From positions 22,778 to 86,777 of the forward strand of contig JAMWET010001321.1 in the NCBI GenBank assembly GCA_024036415.1: 64,000 nucleotides of DNA, written 5' to 3'. The position numbers were made by a program, and so were the translations under genes. Below are positions 46,434-58,299 of this stretch, in pieces. Within the stretch, counting starts at the first letter, position 1; each line of letters opens with the position of its first letter. The notes below the pieces were generated by a model, which was not told the origin of the DNA, made no database searches, and was given only the letters and a program-made list of their open reading frames with translations. Source of the DNA: Prochilodus magdalenae. Lineage: Eukaryota; Chordata; Actinopteri; Characiformes; Prochilodontidae.

Positions 46434-46622
46434 CAAAGTGCATTATCAATCATTAACATCTGCTCTGGAGCCATTTTCCACACATGGAACGAGACATTCC
46501 CTGCACCGAAGCACCTCTTCCCAATCTATGGATCACATCACTCACACCCCGCAGGGATTTATAGTAGCCCCATCATCCACGTGCAGCGCCATCTGCAGGA
46601 GCCCAAAGTTACTACTATGTTA
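46434..46622 (-). mobile_element. R1 family fragment, copy 7
   Basis: The left part of the family in minus orientation: CAATCATTAACATCTGCTCT, ATGGAACGAGACATTCCCTG, CACCTCTTCCCAATCTATGG and GTGCAGCGCCATCTGCAGGA. The remainder appears replaced by minisatellite B. Confidence 0.85.
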
Positions 46623-49600
46623 AACACACAAGGAGAATCGGTTTTGTCCAGGACGCTTTTCGTCAAAAATGTGATAAATAAAAGTGACTCATAAAGTTGT
46701 TGGCACATCCTGCAGATGGTGTTGGTCCGCGCTTCCCCTCCCCCTGTTCAAATTAAGTTTTGGGTTTTATAATTTGGATTTAGTTTAATCTGTGAATAAA
46801 AGTAATCTAGCTGAAAATAAATAATCTGATGTTTGACCAATTCATGATGAGCCCACATGCACTATCCGCCCCCCACATCCGACGAGGAACATCAAACCCA
46901 GTCTAGACTCCGTTGTAACAAGCTTTGAGCTTAGTCTTCTCGGCTCTTGGTAGAATACGGGAGCTTCTCTTTAAACAGAAGACTCAGTAAGCCAATTAGT
47001 TCGGAGACTGTTTACTCTCAGTAGTGTCTGGTTATTGTTTCCATCTTAAAGAAGTGGTGCACCGGAGTCTGTCTGTCTGCCTCTGTGGCAAAGTTGGTTT
47101 CAAATGTTTCCTGAGATCCAGTGACTGACACGTGATGGTTCCAGTTCTGGTTCTTAAACGTTTCTGTTTCTGCAATGGCATGCACTTCCTACAGGCCTGC
47201 TTATGATTCTGTGATGGGGATTTTAAGTGTGATGTCAACAGCCATGTACGGGTCCAAACACACCTGCAGAGCCGCAAACCAAGTGACAGTTATCGGTTAT
47301 ACAGGGTCTAAATTCTCTCCGTTTCAATCTGCTCGTTAAACGGTCCTGGTCTATGTCTTCACTGACCCGCCTGAGGTTCTGACTTTTCAGCATGCAGCTG
47401 TTCTGTGTTCTTTGTTGTCTGAGTTGTAAAACCAGCTCAGTTATGATTCTAGATCTTTCCCTGTGCCGAGAGAGAGACGAGGAAGACGAGGTGAGTTACA
47501 GTTCCCACACCAGTGAAGAAATACAAAGTTTGTTGCCACTGCACTGTAATGTTAGCTAGCAAGCAAACCTAGCTAACGTTAGCGCTAGGGTTGCCACCCG
47601 TTCTGTAAAATAGGGCATCGTCCTTTATTTGGCAATTCGATGTTTCGGACTGTATTGAACGCGATTTGTTTCGCATTTCCGGAAATGTCCGACAAACACG
47701 TGTCTATGGACGTGGACTATCATCCCTAGTTAGCGCCCACTGGCAACATCCTAATGAGCCATTTATGGACCTCCTTCATAGGCTATGGTTTTAAAGGGCA
47801 CTTATGAACCCGCATCTTTGTGTTGCCGTTCCTAGCTGTTTTTATGTGCGGCTCAGCTAAGGCGAAGATAGCTGGCCTTAGCTAACTGGCTAGCTACATT
47901 TGTTAGCTCATCTGACTGACCAAAACCTGAAGATGGGGGTTAATAGCAGGAAACAGCCTATAAACCCCAAGTCTATATCAAGGGTCTCCACAAAGAGCTA
48001 GCTTTTGCCACTGGGTGCCAATGTTAACTAGCATCACTAGCTAGCTAACCTTAGAGCCCACTGGCACCAGACTTGGTTTTACTTCATTCATTTAGGACTT
48101 GTAACTCACCTTATCAAGTGCAGACCTTTCCTCTTCTCTTTCTCATCACAAGGAAACTTGGTGTTCATAGGAAACAAGGAAATGCACAGTTCCTTCTCCT
48201 CCCTTTTCACTCTTTACCAGTCTAGAAGAAACATTCAGAGTTCAGCATCAAACTCCTCCCGTTCCTTTCCAAACGTGACTCCAGCGGTGGAGAGCAGAAC
48301 CAGTGTTAACTCTTCTTCTGCTTCTGTTTATATCACTTCTTCTGTTTGCTGGTGAACGTGGTTTCTTGCCAACAGCAGGTGGCGGCAGTGGCACTTGCTT
48401 ACCAGGAGTTTAGCCATTGTTGAGTTTCCTGCCCCTATTCACTGCCTACCTGCCCTTCAACGATATAACCGAGACCAGCACCTTTAGCATGACTGATAAG
48501 AGGTTAGAATACGCCGTCGGGGTAGCAGCTGACATCTTCATCCTCTCATATTGGACTGATTTCATTCCTACAGCACTACAGTGACTCACTATCACCTCTT
48601 CAGGTACACAGTGGTATTACAGACAGGACAGAACAGGGCTAGCTGGTTAGCATGCTAACTTCAGTAGTATCTCTGCAGCACCATGCACAGACATCTTTGA
48701 TATGTCGTCATTTCTTCACATTCAGTTTAAAGGTTTAGTATGTTAAAAAAAATACATATTGCTCCTTTAAAGCAGAGAGGCGATGCCATCCATTCGAGTG
48801 GCCAGGAAGAATGCTTCAGGAGCTCTTGGTATCTTCAGCCTGTCAAATCAGGGCAGCTTCTCAGAGCAGCTTTAACATATAGCATGGCTGTAATGGTCTT
48901 CCCCAACTTCCCTTTTCCTTATTGTGGTAGCATCAATCATCTGCTTTGTCTGGTGAAGAGTTCACTGCCGTGCCGGGGGACATCATTTCCAGCCATACGT
49001 TGCCATGACAGTGGAGGAGCTCCAGTCTTGGACCCTGAAGGTATAGGCACCAAATGGCTAAACGGCTTATATTGTTTTCCAGGGCGTGTCTAACCGAATT
49101 TGGCTCCTTACGGCCAAAGCCATGAATTATTCAGAACCGTGAGCTGTTAATCTTATTCGAATGGCTGTGAGGGAGGTAAATAATTCATGCTATGAATTTG
49201 TCTCCTCATTTTGGCTGCTTTATTCACCGTTTTCTGTTTCATGGCGGTGATTAAAAGGGCGGTGACTTGTTTTTGATGAGCTATTTGTGGGAACAGTTGT
49301 GCTGCTAATGCAGTTTCTAGTGATTTTGCTCCAGAAGCAGCTCAGTCCACCTATAAACAGCTGTTACTCCACATTTATTTATGACTTATAAATCATTTAT
49401 AATCACTGCTAACAAAAACAACTGCACGGACTCCTACGCTTCTCATACTGAGCGTCTGATTTCATCCTTTCTTTGGGTTGATGATTATATTACACTCCCA
49501 AGCTGTGCCTAGGCTCTTCGGCATCGCCGGGTACAGCTAACCACTGCCATCTAGTGGTGATAAAGCCCAGCCCAAGCCACGGAGGACTCCACTGCTCCTC

Positions 49601-49749
49601 TGTTGGTTTGGCCATTAAAGGGCCCATATGGTGAAAACCCAACTTTCATGATCTTTGTTTTATCAAGCTTGTTTCAGTGACTGGTTTACCCGTCAGTCCC
49701 TGAAAGCTTTTACTGAACCAGGAAATTCTGCTTTTAGCTGCAGTTCACC
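46623..49749. other. No gene recognised; some exon-like and enhancer-like spots
   Basis: Mostly single-copy. A 33-codon frame at 47391-47489 (ATG to GAG|GTGAGT) has a consensus splice donor but no family resemblance. At 49080-49330 a non-repetitive stretch with CATGAATTATTCAG, GCTGTTAATC and AAATAATTCATGC looks enhancer-like. Frames at 48158-48355 and 48740-49093 lack similarity. No gene is claimed. Confidence 0.35.
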
Positions 49750-50390
49750 GGTTCAGTTATATTAATTTAATTATTAATTATGATTTAATTACTGCCATTT
49801 TATTTTTCTATTATTTTTTATCATTCTACTTTTTTTTCTAGTTTACTTTTAATATTTATTATAATTGTTTGAGTTGCTAACCTTTATTTATTTTTATAAT
49901 TCATTTTTATTAAAATTTCTTAATTATTTATTTACTGCTTTTTTCATTTTTCCAAAGTTTTTTTTTATTTTTATTTTTATCATTCTACTTTTTCCCTTGC
50001 TTACTTTTAATATTAATTATAATTCTTTGAGTTGCTAACTTTTATTTATTTTTATAATTAATTTTTATTATAATTTCTTAATTATTTATTTACTGCTTTT
50101 TTAGTTTTTCCAAAGTTTAGTCATTATTTTTATCATTCCACTTTTTACCTTTCTTACTTTTAATATTTATTATAATTGTTTGAGTTGCTAACTTTTATTT
50201 ATTTTTTATCATTCATGTTTTATTATTATTTCTTTATTATTAATTTGCTGCTTTTTTAGTTTTTAATTTTTTCCTATTATTTTTTATCATTCTTTTCTCT
50301 TGCTCTTTAAAATATTTTAATCACTTTCTTTTAATATTAACTATAATTGTTTCAATTTTTAATTTTGAAACACTGTATAATTAAGTTTGT
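49750..50390. repeat. AT-rich tandem array, unit about 155 bp
   Basis: The phrase GAGTTGCTAAC recurs at 49871, 50029 and 50182, preceded each time by TTTTAATAT and ATAATTNTTT and followed by TTTATTTATTTTT. About four diverged units of 153-158 bp are present. It has no coding potential. Confidence 0.85.
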
Positions 50391-50639
50391 AACTTCTGTG
50401 CTTCACTAAGTTCAATCCCTTCTTGTGCAGTGCTTGACTACACTGTAAATGAGAGACACCCTCACTGTACTCTGGGTTTAAATGAAGCCTGACTGACTGA
50501 TTAATTAATTGATTGTTTGATTGATTAATAAAAACCTGACTGTTCATGGCTGTCCAGTCCAAGCAGATTTCATATGAAGCTGCAAAAACAGCTTGTGGTG
50601 TAATCATTGGTTTTTGCGACGTCACAAAAAGAGTTAAGG
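50391..50639. other. No gene recognised
   Basis: Short spacer with a TTAATTAATTGATTGTTTGA simple stretch near 50500. Nothing else is seen. Confidence 0.4.
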
Positions 50640-50878
50640 CAGTCATGGGATTCGATTCCCTGAACTGACAGTAACGAATGAGATGCCCTTGAGCAAGGAA
50701 CATAAGAACACAGAACACAACCCCCAACTGCTCTAGGGGGGCGGTGAATAGGGCTGCCCACTGCTCTGGGCAAGTATGCTCACTGCCCCCTAGTGTGTGT
50801 GTGTGTTCACTAGTGTATGTGGGTGTTTCACTTCATGGATGGTTAAATATGGAAGACAGATTCCTCTGTGTGCAAAAA
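50640..50878 (+). repeat. tRNA-derived SINE (SINE-2), copy 3
   Basis: A truncated head with B box GATTCGATTCCC (near 50650), then CTGAACTGACAGTAACG, CTTGAGCAAGGAACAT, a short expansion, TGCCCCCTAGTGTGTGTG and TTCACTTCATGGATGG. It ends CAGATTCCTCTGTGTGCAAA. Confidence 0.85.
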
Positions 50879-51702
50879 AAGGCTCTGAACTCTCTGCTCA
50901 GAGAATGACTGGCCTCGCCTTACCTAAAGACGACCTGGAAAACAGTCAAGCAACAACGTATTTGGTCTGTTTTGGCACATAACACCACACAAACAACCAG
51001 GGGGTCAGATAAACGGTCCAATACGGCCCCTTAAGAAAGGCACACGCACCATCCCGTCACACCTGAGCAGCTTTAATGGATCAATTGCAGACTCATCCCG
51101 AACAGCACTCACCTACGCTCCTGAAATCCACTCACCGCTAAAGCTCTCTGCTGTTTTTTCGTTTTCTTGGGTTTTAATTCCCCCTTAAGAGACAACTTGT
51201 GTACCGGACCTGACTATTAAACCACAGAGTCCCCAAATCAGATGCATCCTTTAATGTATCACCTTATAGCGCAGCATAAAGCCACAGAGGAAGAGGATCT
51301 AGATAGCCTGGAGGTGAACGCTGACGTTCATTCAGGCACCAAATTACAGGAAAGGCTTTTAATAAGGCACTCAGAGGATCAGCGAGCGTACATGAGGACA
51401 TGTAAACACTGACTACAAGACCTGATCAGTTCACCCATATAACACAGTGTTACTAATCAGTGGCCCCCTGTAAATACTCTGTAATGGTCAGAACCCTAAA
51501 CCTAAAGCTGCTACTCAGTCAGATTTGTTGGCTATATAAGATATGCTATAGGGACCATAAAAAAGAGCAGCCATAAAAAAAAAAATGGCACCCAGACGTC
51601 AGACATCTAATCAACACAGTATTACAACAACATATTGGCACGTGATTACAGCCAGGGGGTCGAGGAGGCGATCTGTCTACGGCACGGCAGACGCTTCGGC
51701 CG
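50879..51702. other. 3' flank of the nmi-like gene
   Basis: No other gene is seen. On the minus strand, ATTAAA variant polyadenylation signals occur at the complements of TTTAAT at 51250-51255 and about 51356, making this the likely 3' untranslated region of the gene that ends at 51703. An A run lies at 51577-51587. Confidence 0.4.
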
Positions 51703-54700
51703 TTAACCCTCCACTTCAGCGCCGTCCTCGACGAAGAAGGCTGTCAGCTCCTTTCCAGCAGACACGTATTTAATGGTCTCCACCTCTCCACCATAATTGC
51801 TGGGCTTCTGGAAGTGGATCTCCAGATGGTCCTGCAGATCCTCCTCATCAGTCACATCTTGAATGCCCTTCAGCAGCACAGTGCGCTTTGGCACCCCGGA
51901 GAACGTCTAGAACGGATCGCATATCAATCGATTAGATGAAAGTGCATGGATTATATTAATGTGTCTCGGTTTCGCTCATGAAGCCCCCCGTATACTAACG
52001 CTCTGATAGTCTTCCTGCTTTAATATGTGCAGTTTGCCAGTACATATGACTTATGCACAATGTTTATGTAACTGAGTATGTAAGTTCAGACATTGGGCAA
52101 TGGCATATTTAAACCACCTCCTTGTATCTAGACTCACTGTCCATTTTGTTCTCAGTACTGTAATGTAACACTGACTTGGTGGGGGTGTGTTAGTGTGTGC
52201 TGGGCTGGTGTGAGTGGATCAGACGTACACCACCACCAGCAGTAATGTGTGTGGATGTAATTCTGGTCACACACAAGTGCAGGCAGGAGTAAAAAACCAA
52301 AAGACAATACGGCTAGTTACCTTAGCAAAACCATGAAGCAAAAAACAAAAACTGGAGACCAACAAAAGGTCATAACAAGGCAGCAGTCCAAACACATAAA
52401 CACTCAGAGTGCACTATAGAAAACAGTGGCGATACTTCACCACTAGGGGTGCACCGATCCGATATTAGGAACGAAGGTCGGTTCCAATATTAAGTTAGCC
52501 TGATCAGGTATCAGATAATTGGGCCTATTCCCGCTCTAATTCGTTGCGATGTGTGCTATGCTGTCAGTAGCATGTTTGTGAAGTGCCTGTAGATGTAATC
52601 GGAAACGGTCACACCTCAGCATGGCTCGAACCGTCATTGTCGCTATGTTCAAAGACCAGCGCTACGAGGTGAGCTAACAGTTCCCCAGCGGAGTGGACTC
52701 TCAGTGTGCAGGGGAACAACTTACAGACGGGCAACAAACAAAGCCTGCCAGGAGGAAAAACTGGCGAGCTCAACGGAGCTAAACGATTTCCTCAAACGAA
52801 AATGAGCCTCACGATGAAACCCTCCTGACGGCCCACTTGGATATTTTTTATTTTTTCATTGTACTTCAGTGGCACGAGTGCACTCTGAAGAGGAGGAGAA
52901 GTGACCTGCCTCAACCGGCTAGTCACGAGACACATGTGCACATGGCAACATGTACTAAAGACTAAGCAACCAAGGGCCGGCGCTCTCACACTTTAGTAGC
53001 GTGAGCTGCAGGTGTTAGCGTTTGCCTCTTGATTGCTCATTGGTTGCCCTTTGTCTCCCCCGAGTGGCCAGAGGTGGATCTGCAGGAACCCGAGCCCTTA
53101 CAGTAGACTTGACTTTCAAGAACATGGAGCGAGTCAGAGAGTCAGCTGTATGAGTGAGCTTAGTGAAGTAGTGTTTATGTCAGTCCTGGTGCCGTACGTC
53201 GCTCCAACATGGTATACGGTTTATTAATTCAAAAATGGTATCGGATCCATATTGAGTATCCACAGATATGCAAAGTTTATGTATCGGAACTGGAAAAGCA
53301 GAATCGGTGCATCGCTCAAGTTCACTAAATCTCACCTGAAACTTTTTCAGCTGGAATTCAAACAGTGCTGACACATCGACTTCCATCCCGTGTCCTACAT
53401 CCACGTAGAACTTCTCTTTCAGAACCAGATTATCTGCAACTGAAAGTAAAACAAAAGCGTGTGCGTTGTCAGTTACACGACGTGAGATAAGAATGAAAAC
53501 TGGATCAGACAGACCCAGTCAGAGCCGAGCTTGTGACTACCTTCATTTTCCAATCATAACTTTTACATCAAACACAAACGATTTTTAAATACCTCCACAC
53601 GTCTAAATGTGGACAGGGATCTATAGGTACAGAAAGGGTTTGGGTTATTTAGGTGACTGAGCTCCGGTGTGCGTTAGCAATGAAAGCCTCGTAGCTCCAG
53701 GTCTAAACAAATGAAGCAAACCTTGAACTACAACCACGTTTCTCCTTGTGTGTTTAAGGTGGTAGTAACTTCAGTCTCCTGCAGGTGGCGCTATATGAGG
53801 ATGATGGGGATTTAAATCCCTGTGGGGTGTGAGTGACAGGATCCATAGATTGGGAAGAGGTGCAGGGAATGTCTCGTTCCATGTGTGGAAAATGGCTCCA
53901 GAGCAGATGTTAATGATTGGCTAAAAGGAGGGACTGCATGTGGGCGTGGCCAAAGACCATAGTGTGAAGGAAGTAGCTGAATCTGCAGGTGTATGGAAGC
54001 GTACGGTCATACGGGTCTACCAGCAGTGGATAAAATCCCAGTCTACAGGGAATTCTCCTCGGAACTGTGCCAGGGAAGGCATCCACCAAATCTGGACCCC
54101 CTGACCAGTTCTCTGATGTATGAGTGTCTGAACTTTGATGTGGCTACATCCAGAAACCTGTCCAGTCCATGCCCAATCCAGTTACAGCTGTTATTGGTGC
54201 TGGTAAAGGTATAAACAGACAAACCTCCGGTGTTGAGGAAGGTGACGCGTCCGGTTCCGGTTATTGGATCATACTCCACGTTCTCTACCTCCCCTCCACC
54301 ACGGCTGGGCTTCGAGAAGCTCAACTCCAGCCGGTCCTTCATTCGCTCCTCATCACGAAGAACACAAGGAGCGTTGGAGAACCTGATGCTCTTCTTGGAC
54401 ACTATGATATGCACCTGCAGACAAGCAAACAAAACAATCCAGACTGAGCCAGCCAGCATGCAGGTGGTAACCTTTAACATGGTTATCATGTGGATCTCCA
54501 ACCCCAGTTTCACTGTACCTCAAACTTCACCGAGGGCTCTAGAGACAAGGCATGTGGCTTCACGTCTATCTTGGATCCGTCGCAGGTCACAGAGCACTTT
54601 GCCAGCCTGAGGATCTGATCTGCCACTTTAGGAGAGAGAGGAGAAGAGCTATATGTCAGCTTAGACAAACAACATAAAGGCTAATAATTCATTTCCATGT

Positions 54701-57700
54701 GATGCTAGTTAAATAATCTCTGTCCATGCTAGCTAATCGATGGGTGCTACCGGCTCCCAAGCCGTTAGAAACATAGTCCTCCAGCGATCAACTGAAGATG
54801 GGCGGAGTGATTTTAGCACCGGTGGTTTACACAAAAGGTGGCAGTTAATTCAGTACTAAGAACAGGCCATTTAAAGTCAGTCCTACGGCACAATCACTGT
54901 GTATTTTGACATATCGGGGAAAAGATTAAACCAAAGAAAGTCCAAAAAACAGCTAAAGTCATATCTAAACGTGCTAACTCAGCAAAACATTTAACCAATG
55001 ATACTTAAAGTTTCCATATGACTGAATAAAATAAGACCACAGTCCAGAAGGACAAGACTTCATCATTTTATTCTCATTAAAGTCTTGCTCTTATTATATC
55101 TATATACATCTGTCTACGTAACTACACTATCAGTCAAACTAAATGGATGGTGTTGGAGATCTTAAAGATTCTACAGTCGTACACTGAACAGCTCGAACTG
55201 ATGATATACTCTTAATGTACCACAGTATGATATTTCTGTTGACCAACACAAGCATGCCTGGATATGACTGTACCTTTCTCTTCCTCAAACGTGATGAGAG
55301 CTTGTCCACCTTCTAGCAGAACAGAAGGTCGTTGAGTGATGGTGAACACAGCCCTGGTGTTCAACCCTCCTGCCCCCTCCATCTCCTCATTCTCACTTGC
55401 CGCCTCTGTGTCTGCATGAGTGAACTTCATTTTCTTGGCCGGGACCTGAGCTTTGATCTGAGAAGGGTATAAACATCCTGAGTCATTTCTGCTCACTAAC
55501 ACCTAGCACTTATTATTATTATTATTATGGAAGTCTGATAAGATAGAATCTATTAATGAATAACCAAGCTTTGGCGCCCCCTTGTGTTCTTATGTATTAC
55601 ATGCAGTGTTAAGTGATGAAGGTGCCAGCCACACTGGCTGAATGACCACTAATAATGTAGGCCATTTGTTTTCTATCAGTGCAGCCAAATCAAACACAGT
55701 CACTGAGAGATCCTGTTGTGTGCAAGTTTCTCCTGTTACCTTGAATCTCTGCTGCAAAGAGTCCGTCTCAGCCTTCTTGGCTTTGATCTGCTCTCTGTAC
55801 ACCTGCAGCTTCTTCTGCAGGTCCTGGTTAGCTTGATCGAGACGGTGCATTTCATCCTATAGCGGGAAAAAGGAATAACACATCAATAAAGACAAAACAT
55901 ACCGATTATATCACTTTCAGTTCGCACGTCAGCAGCACTTTTACATACTGTAACTGAAATATTAAGCCTGAAAGTTTGATATTCAAGTCCTAACCCAAGA
56001 ACAGACAAAGAAGTACAGACTTGATCATATCACAAACTACAAATTCACTTTTCTGCTCTATATATTATTATATATATAATATATATGATTTATTCTGTTG
56101 CCAAAATCTTTGTATAAATAGAGTGTTAGAGTACATATACATTACATTTACAGTCATTTCTATAGAAATGAATTGAAGAGCTATTTGATCAGTGAGCTTT
56201 GGACACTGCTTTTTTCCAAATATAATACATTCTGGATATTGATTGATTATATCATGGATTAATTTATATAATAAACCTACTAGCTCTGCATGGCTTTGGA
56301 AAAAAAAACATTACTGCTTTTTTTTTTCCTTCCAAGAAATGTTGTGATATAAAAACATATGCAGGTGTATTTACCACATGACTTACAGAGCATTGTTTAC
56401 ACTCATCATCCATAAAGATGAATGGTTACACAAATAGCTGCAGCCAGAAGGACATGAAACAACCGACAAGAATGAAACTTGGTGGGTCTGTTTGACATCA
56501 CCATTCAAGATTCATACTCAGCCACAGATGTGACATTAATATTCATAAATAAATTTGAATAAATTAACTAAATAAATTCTAATAATGGCAAAATAACAAG
56601 TAGCTTTCACCAAAAACACAAAATCATAAAACTGAAGGTATCAAACGAAAAAACAAAAAAAAAGAAAGGTATTTATAACAGATTATAATGTAGCTTATAA
56701 TGAACAGTAAGAAGCTTCATTAGTCATGTTAATAACTCATATTCAACATTAACTTATACAGTATAGATATTTACACTGCAGGTTGCTAGAATATACACTA
56801 AACACCTGGAGGTCATTATTAGCTTAGCTCTTGTTAGCGTAGCTGTGGTTTAGAGTTTACCTGAGTTGAAGACTGAATGCCTGGTTTGGGTTTCCTGCAG
56901 TTTGAACTAAACCCAACTACTGTCATGTCTTCCACTAGATGGTGCTGTATCCCGGAAGGCTGACCCTAAACCTGCTCAGGAGACCTGGGCTGCATCTGAA
57001 ACCGTGTACTACCATACTACTCGGTAGGTGAGAGTGTGTAGTGTGTCCGAATCCGCACTAGTCAAAAAGCAGTAGGCGAAAGTTCCCCGGATGACGTACT
57101 GCTTCCGGGGAGATTTTCTAGTATGCAAGCCCAGCACACTGCGCTATCCCATGATTCCACTGGAGCTGTGGAGGCATTCTGAGCTAAGGAAGAATAAATA
57201 GCAGAAAGCGGGATGTCAGTTCTGTACCAGTTTAAGTAATCTACAACTTTCAGTCAGTTTCTGAACTGTTTACATGAATGAATGCTGGGACTTCTACAGT
57301 GGTGGCGTGACGTCAAATGATGTTGGCAAGATGGCGGACGTAGTACATCCGAGGTTGCATGGAGCCTACTGCTTCCCCGGTCGAGCAGTGCGCACTGGGT
57401 TCAATCTAGCCAAGGTGGGGATTCGGACGCAGCCCTGGTTTTCCTGAGGTTTAAGGTGGGAGTAGTCTAACTGAAGGACATGTCCAGCTCACATATGACG
57501 ATGAGCTCATTAGGATGGCTGTGTTCACCTGCAGCCTAACTGGTTTTATAGTACTGAAAGTGAACCCAGGCTGTGATATATCTACAAAGCATACCTGTAT
57601 GGCTTTCACGGTTTTGTTAAAGTTGGCTGTATGCTGTTCTTCCGATGCCATCAGATCAGTCGTTTCTTTCACGGCTTGTTTCTTTGCTTTATCTGTGTCC

Positions 57701-58092
57701 ATCTTCTCCAGCAGCAACCTGGACTTTTCTTCATCTGCGACCTCCACCTTTTTCTACAATACACAGACATATAGAAAGGAACCTGACCATCAAATCCATA
57801 AGCGTGCACTATACAGGTACTACTGGTACAGGTATACTACACTATGCAGTAGTGGTCACCTTCCCTGGTGGCCCCGGAGATCTACCTTCAGACGTGCTCC
57901 ACTAATTAACTTCTTAGGAAGTCCCTAATTGGCTGGATTAGATGTAGGTTGGAATGAAATTCTGCAGGACAGTGGATCTCCAGAGGGCGACCACAGAGTT
58001 AACTTAACCGGCCAAAACATCAGCTATGATTGATCTGAATGTACAATGAAGCTTACCTTCCATTCCTCCAGCTCCTTCAATGCATCGGCCAT
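51703..58092 (-). CDS. nmi: N-myc interactor (NMI/IFI35 family) gene, eight coding exons
   Basis: Exons on the minus strand: 58092-58057, 57753-57595, 55856-55740, 55457-55274, 54625-54519, 54414-54225, 53439-53336 and 51906-51703. All have GT/AG borders, the phases agree, and they sum to 1101 nt (366 residues plus stop). Residues 1-104 form a charged coiled coil. Two NMI/IFP35 (NID) domains follow at about 124-205 and 206-296; the second carries DRLELSFSKPSRGGGEVENV. The C-terminal module reads SGVPKRTVLLKGI and LEIHFQKPSNYGGEVE. NMI and IFI35 are interferon-induced cytoplasmic proteins that form a complex, bind STATs and other partners and modulate innate signalling. The SGxxKRTVLL and LELSFSK stretches favour NMI, while LEIHFQKP is also IFI35-like. 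The protein is longer than human NMI, mainly in the coiled coil. The acceptor one base before the ATG (58093|58092 region) implies an upstream non-coding exon. Confidence 0.9.
52130..52235. mobile_element. Palindromic repeat fragment in nmi intron 7
   Basis: CACTGTCCATTTTGTTCTCA is followed by GTGGGGGTGTGTTAGTGTGT and GTGTGAGTGGATCAGACG, matching part of the left arm of the element at 6951-7590. Highly diverged. Confidence 0.6.
52444..53317. mobile_element. hAT-type non-autonomous element in nmi intron 7
   Basis: The left end TAGGGGTGCACCGATCC and the right end, whose complement reads GAGCGATGCACCGATTC, are the typical terminal inverted repeats of a teleost hAT group. Sub-terminal GGTTCCAATATTAAG and ATGGTATCGGATCC sequence fits the group's usual pattern. 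The 8-bp flanks (TTCACCAC and AAGTTCAC) are not identical, so a target duplication is not confirmed. Inside, ATGGCTCGAACC to CGCTACGAG|GTGAGC (52621-52668) looks like a first coding exon of a lost transposase. The right end lies 18 bp from the splice donor of nmi exon 7. Confidence 0.82.
53757..54206 (+). mobile_element. R1 family element, copy 8, in nmi intron 6
   Basis: The body runs from GGTGGTAGTAACTTCAGTCT to CAGCTGTTATTGGTGCTGGT in plus orientation, antisense to the gene. One block near 53862 is shortened. It ends less than 20 bp from the splice donor of nmi exon 6 (54224). A long antisense frame crossing the exon into this repeat (54043-54513) is not a real protein. Confidence 0.85.
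56458..56550. repeat. Orphan Tc1-like leader in nmi intron 2
   Basis: GAATGAAACTTGGTGGGTCT then GTTTGACATCACCATTCAAG matches the leader of F1-type elements (12087, 25722). No other part of the element is present. Confidence 0.6.
56987..57435. mobile_element. MITE with GGGCTGC ends in nmi intron 2
   Basis: The left end GGGCTGCATCTGAAACC and the right end (complement GGGCTGCGTCCGAATCC) are 17-bp inverted repeats with 3-4 mismatches, enclosing 449 bp with no transposase. The GGGCTGCGTCCGAA terminus is that of a MITE type widespread in ray-finned fish. It lies about 160 bp from the 3' border of exon 2. Confidence 0.85.
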
Positions 58093-58299
58093 GCTGAGAA
58101 ACTGACGAGTACACAGAAAAAGAAAGACCCTGTAAACATTAAGCCTGTACAAATGACTGAGTTTCAGAAGTGTAATGACTGCAGTGGGAACCAAACAGAG
58201 CTCGTATACACAGCAGCATCCGCCAGCCTATCAGCTGGTACTACACACTGACTGTCTACACGAGACTGTATCAGGAGCTACCAAAGACCATGTGGCCCC

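Noticed and set aside
45717..46436. A 239-codon antisense frame of repeated LLSYCTPTRYLQ-like phrases
   Set aside because: By-product of minisatellite B; units with 12-bp insertions and a deletion show no protein-level constraint.
47391..47489. 33-codon frame ending in a perfect GAG|GTGAGT donor
   Set aside because: No downstream exon with matching phase or recognisable protein could be found, so it is not called a gene.
52436..53325. 8-bp target duplication for the hAT element
   Set aside because: The flanks TTCACCAC and AAGTTCAC do not match well enough to be claimed.
54043..54513. Single 156-codon frame covering an NID domain
   Set aside because: It runs past both splice sites of nmi exon 6 into intron and R1 repeat DNA; only 54414-54225 is exon.
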